Assembly (NCBI GenBank): GCA_937995835.1
Contig: CALKIV010000083.1
Location: forward strand, 50,649 to 114,648
DNA length: 64,000 bases
Source: an uncultured Dysgonomonas sp.
GTDB taxonomy: Bacteria; Bacteroidota; Bacteroidia; Bacteroidales; Dysgonomonadaceae
Direction of reading: 5' to 3'
Below are positions 63,828-64,000 of the stretch, piece by piece; positions within the stretch are counted from its first letter, which is position 1; each line of letters begins with the position of its first letter. The translations under genes and the position numbers were made by a program. The notes beneath the pieces are model-generated. The model made no database searches. It worked only from the letters and a program-made list of their open reading frames with translations, and was not told where the DNA came from.

Positions 63828-64000
63828 ATGAAAAGAAATGTATTTAGCATTTTGTTCTTTTTGAAAAAAGGACAGCCAATGAAAAACGGAGAAATGCCCG
63901 TTTGCTTGAGAATTAATGTGAATAGGCAACGTGTTGAAATCAGAACACGCAGAAGTATTGATCCAAAACTATGGTGTCAGGCTAAAGAACGTTCGAGAGG
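63828..64000 (+). CDS. Site-specific integrase (tyrosine recombinase), N-terminus only
   Basis: 57 codons are visible before the right edge. The start KRNVFSILFFLKKGQPMKNG followed by MPVCLRINVNRQRVEIRTRR and IDPKLWCQAKERS is the arm-type DNA-binding domain found at the N-terminus of Bacteroidetes tyrosine recombinases of conjugative transposons and islands. The catalytic domain lies outside the window. It has a strong Shine-Dalgarno (AAGGAG), unusual for Bacteroidetes genes and consistent with a mobile origin. Its position 3' of tRNA-Phe indicates integration at that tRNA. Confidence 0.82.
   Translation, partial: MKRNVFSILFFLKKGQPMKNGEMPVCLRINVNRQRVEIRTRRSIDPKLWCQAKERSR

Noticed and set aside
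1..64000. CRISPR arrays, insertion sequences, toxin-antitoxin or phage-defence genes
   Set aside because: No regularly spaced repeats, transposase motifs or known defence-gene combinations were found.

Overview
The window looks like a chromosomal segment of a Bacteroidales bacterium, close to Bacteroides or its relatives. The evidence is A/T-rich DNA, promoters of the Bacteroides form (TTTG about 19-20 bp upstream of TAnnTTTG, best seen before the tRNA and trxB), outer-membrane proteins with carboxypeptidase-like N-terminal domains, many lipoproteins, pectin-type glycoside hydrolases, and the dxs-trkA-trkH and ftsK-lolA-trxB gene orders. There are 47 protein genes (two cut by the window edges) and one tRNA. 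I see no rRNA, insertion sequence, CRISPR array or SusC/SusD pair.

Layout. 1-5627 (minus): a pectin-type operon of MFS transporter, DapA-superfamily aldolase, GH105 lipoprotein and a GH140-like enzyme (cut at the left edge), preceded by an AraR-like GntR regulator. 5817-19645: housekeeping and surface genes (PgeF, the agmatine-to-putrescine pair AguA/AguB, a GT11 fucosyltransferase with a second glycosyltransferase, a very large alpha-2-macroglobulin lipoprotein, a ZIP metal transporter, a drug-efflux-type MFS). 19656-27345: peptidase E, a second GH88/105 lipoprotein, then a FucP-like permease, a LacI regulator and three enzymes matching the L-galactose to D-tagaturonate pathway reported from Bacteroides vulgatus. 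Two near-identical LacI-type operators mark this as one regulon. 27453-46292: core genes (trxB, lolA, ftsK, an outer-membrane barrel, dxs, trkA/trkH, capA-like, thiL, an FKBP isomerase, a DEAD-box helicase).

46437-57317 (plus): a DeoR regulator, a split transketolase, a glycerol-kinase-like FGGY kinase, a fucose-isomerase-like enzyme, a GH28 polygalacturonase, a sugar MFS transporter and a cytoplasmic GH78. Isomerase, kinase and transketolase in one operon are what the known transketolase route for D-apiose needs. The kinase keeps most of the glycerol-kinase pocket but changes the residue facing glycerol C2. With the GH140-like apiosidase-type enzyme and the L-galactose genes, the window holds several separate modules for sugars found together in rhamnogalacturonan II. 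This is the most interesting system here.

57401-63247 (minus): a xenosiderophore (xusABC-like) operon with an extra periplasmic esterase gene between xusB and xusC. 63515-64000: tRNA-Phe, a terminator, and the start of a tyrosine-recombinase-type integrase gene, probably the edge of an integrated element that continues beyond the window.
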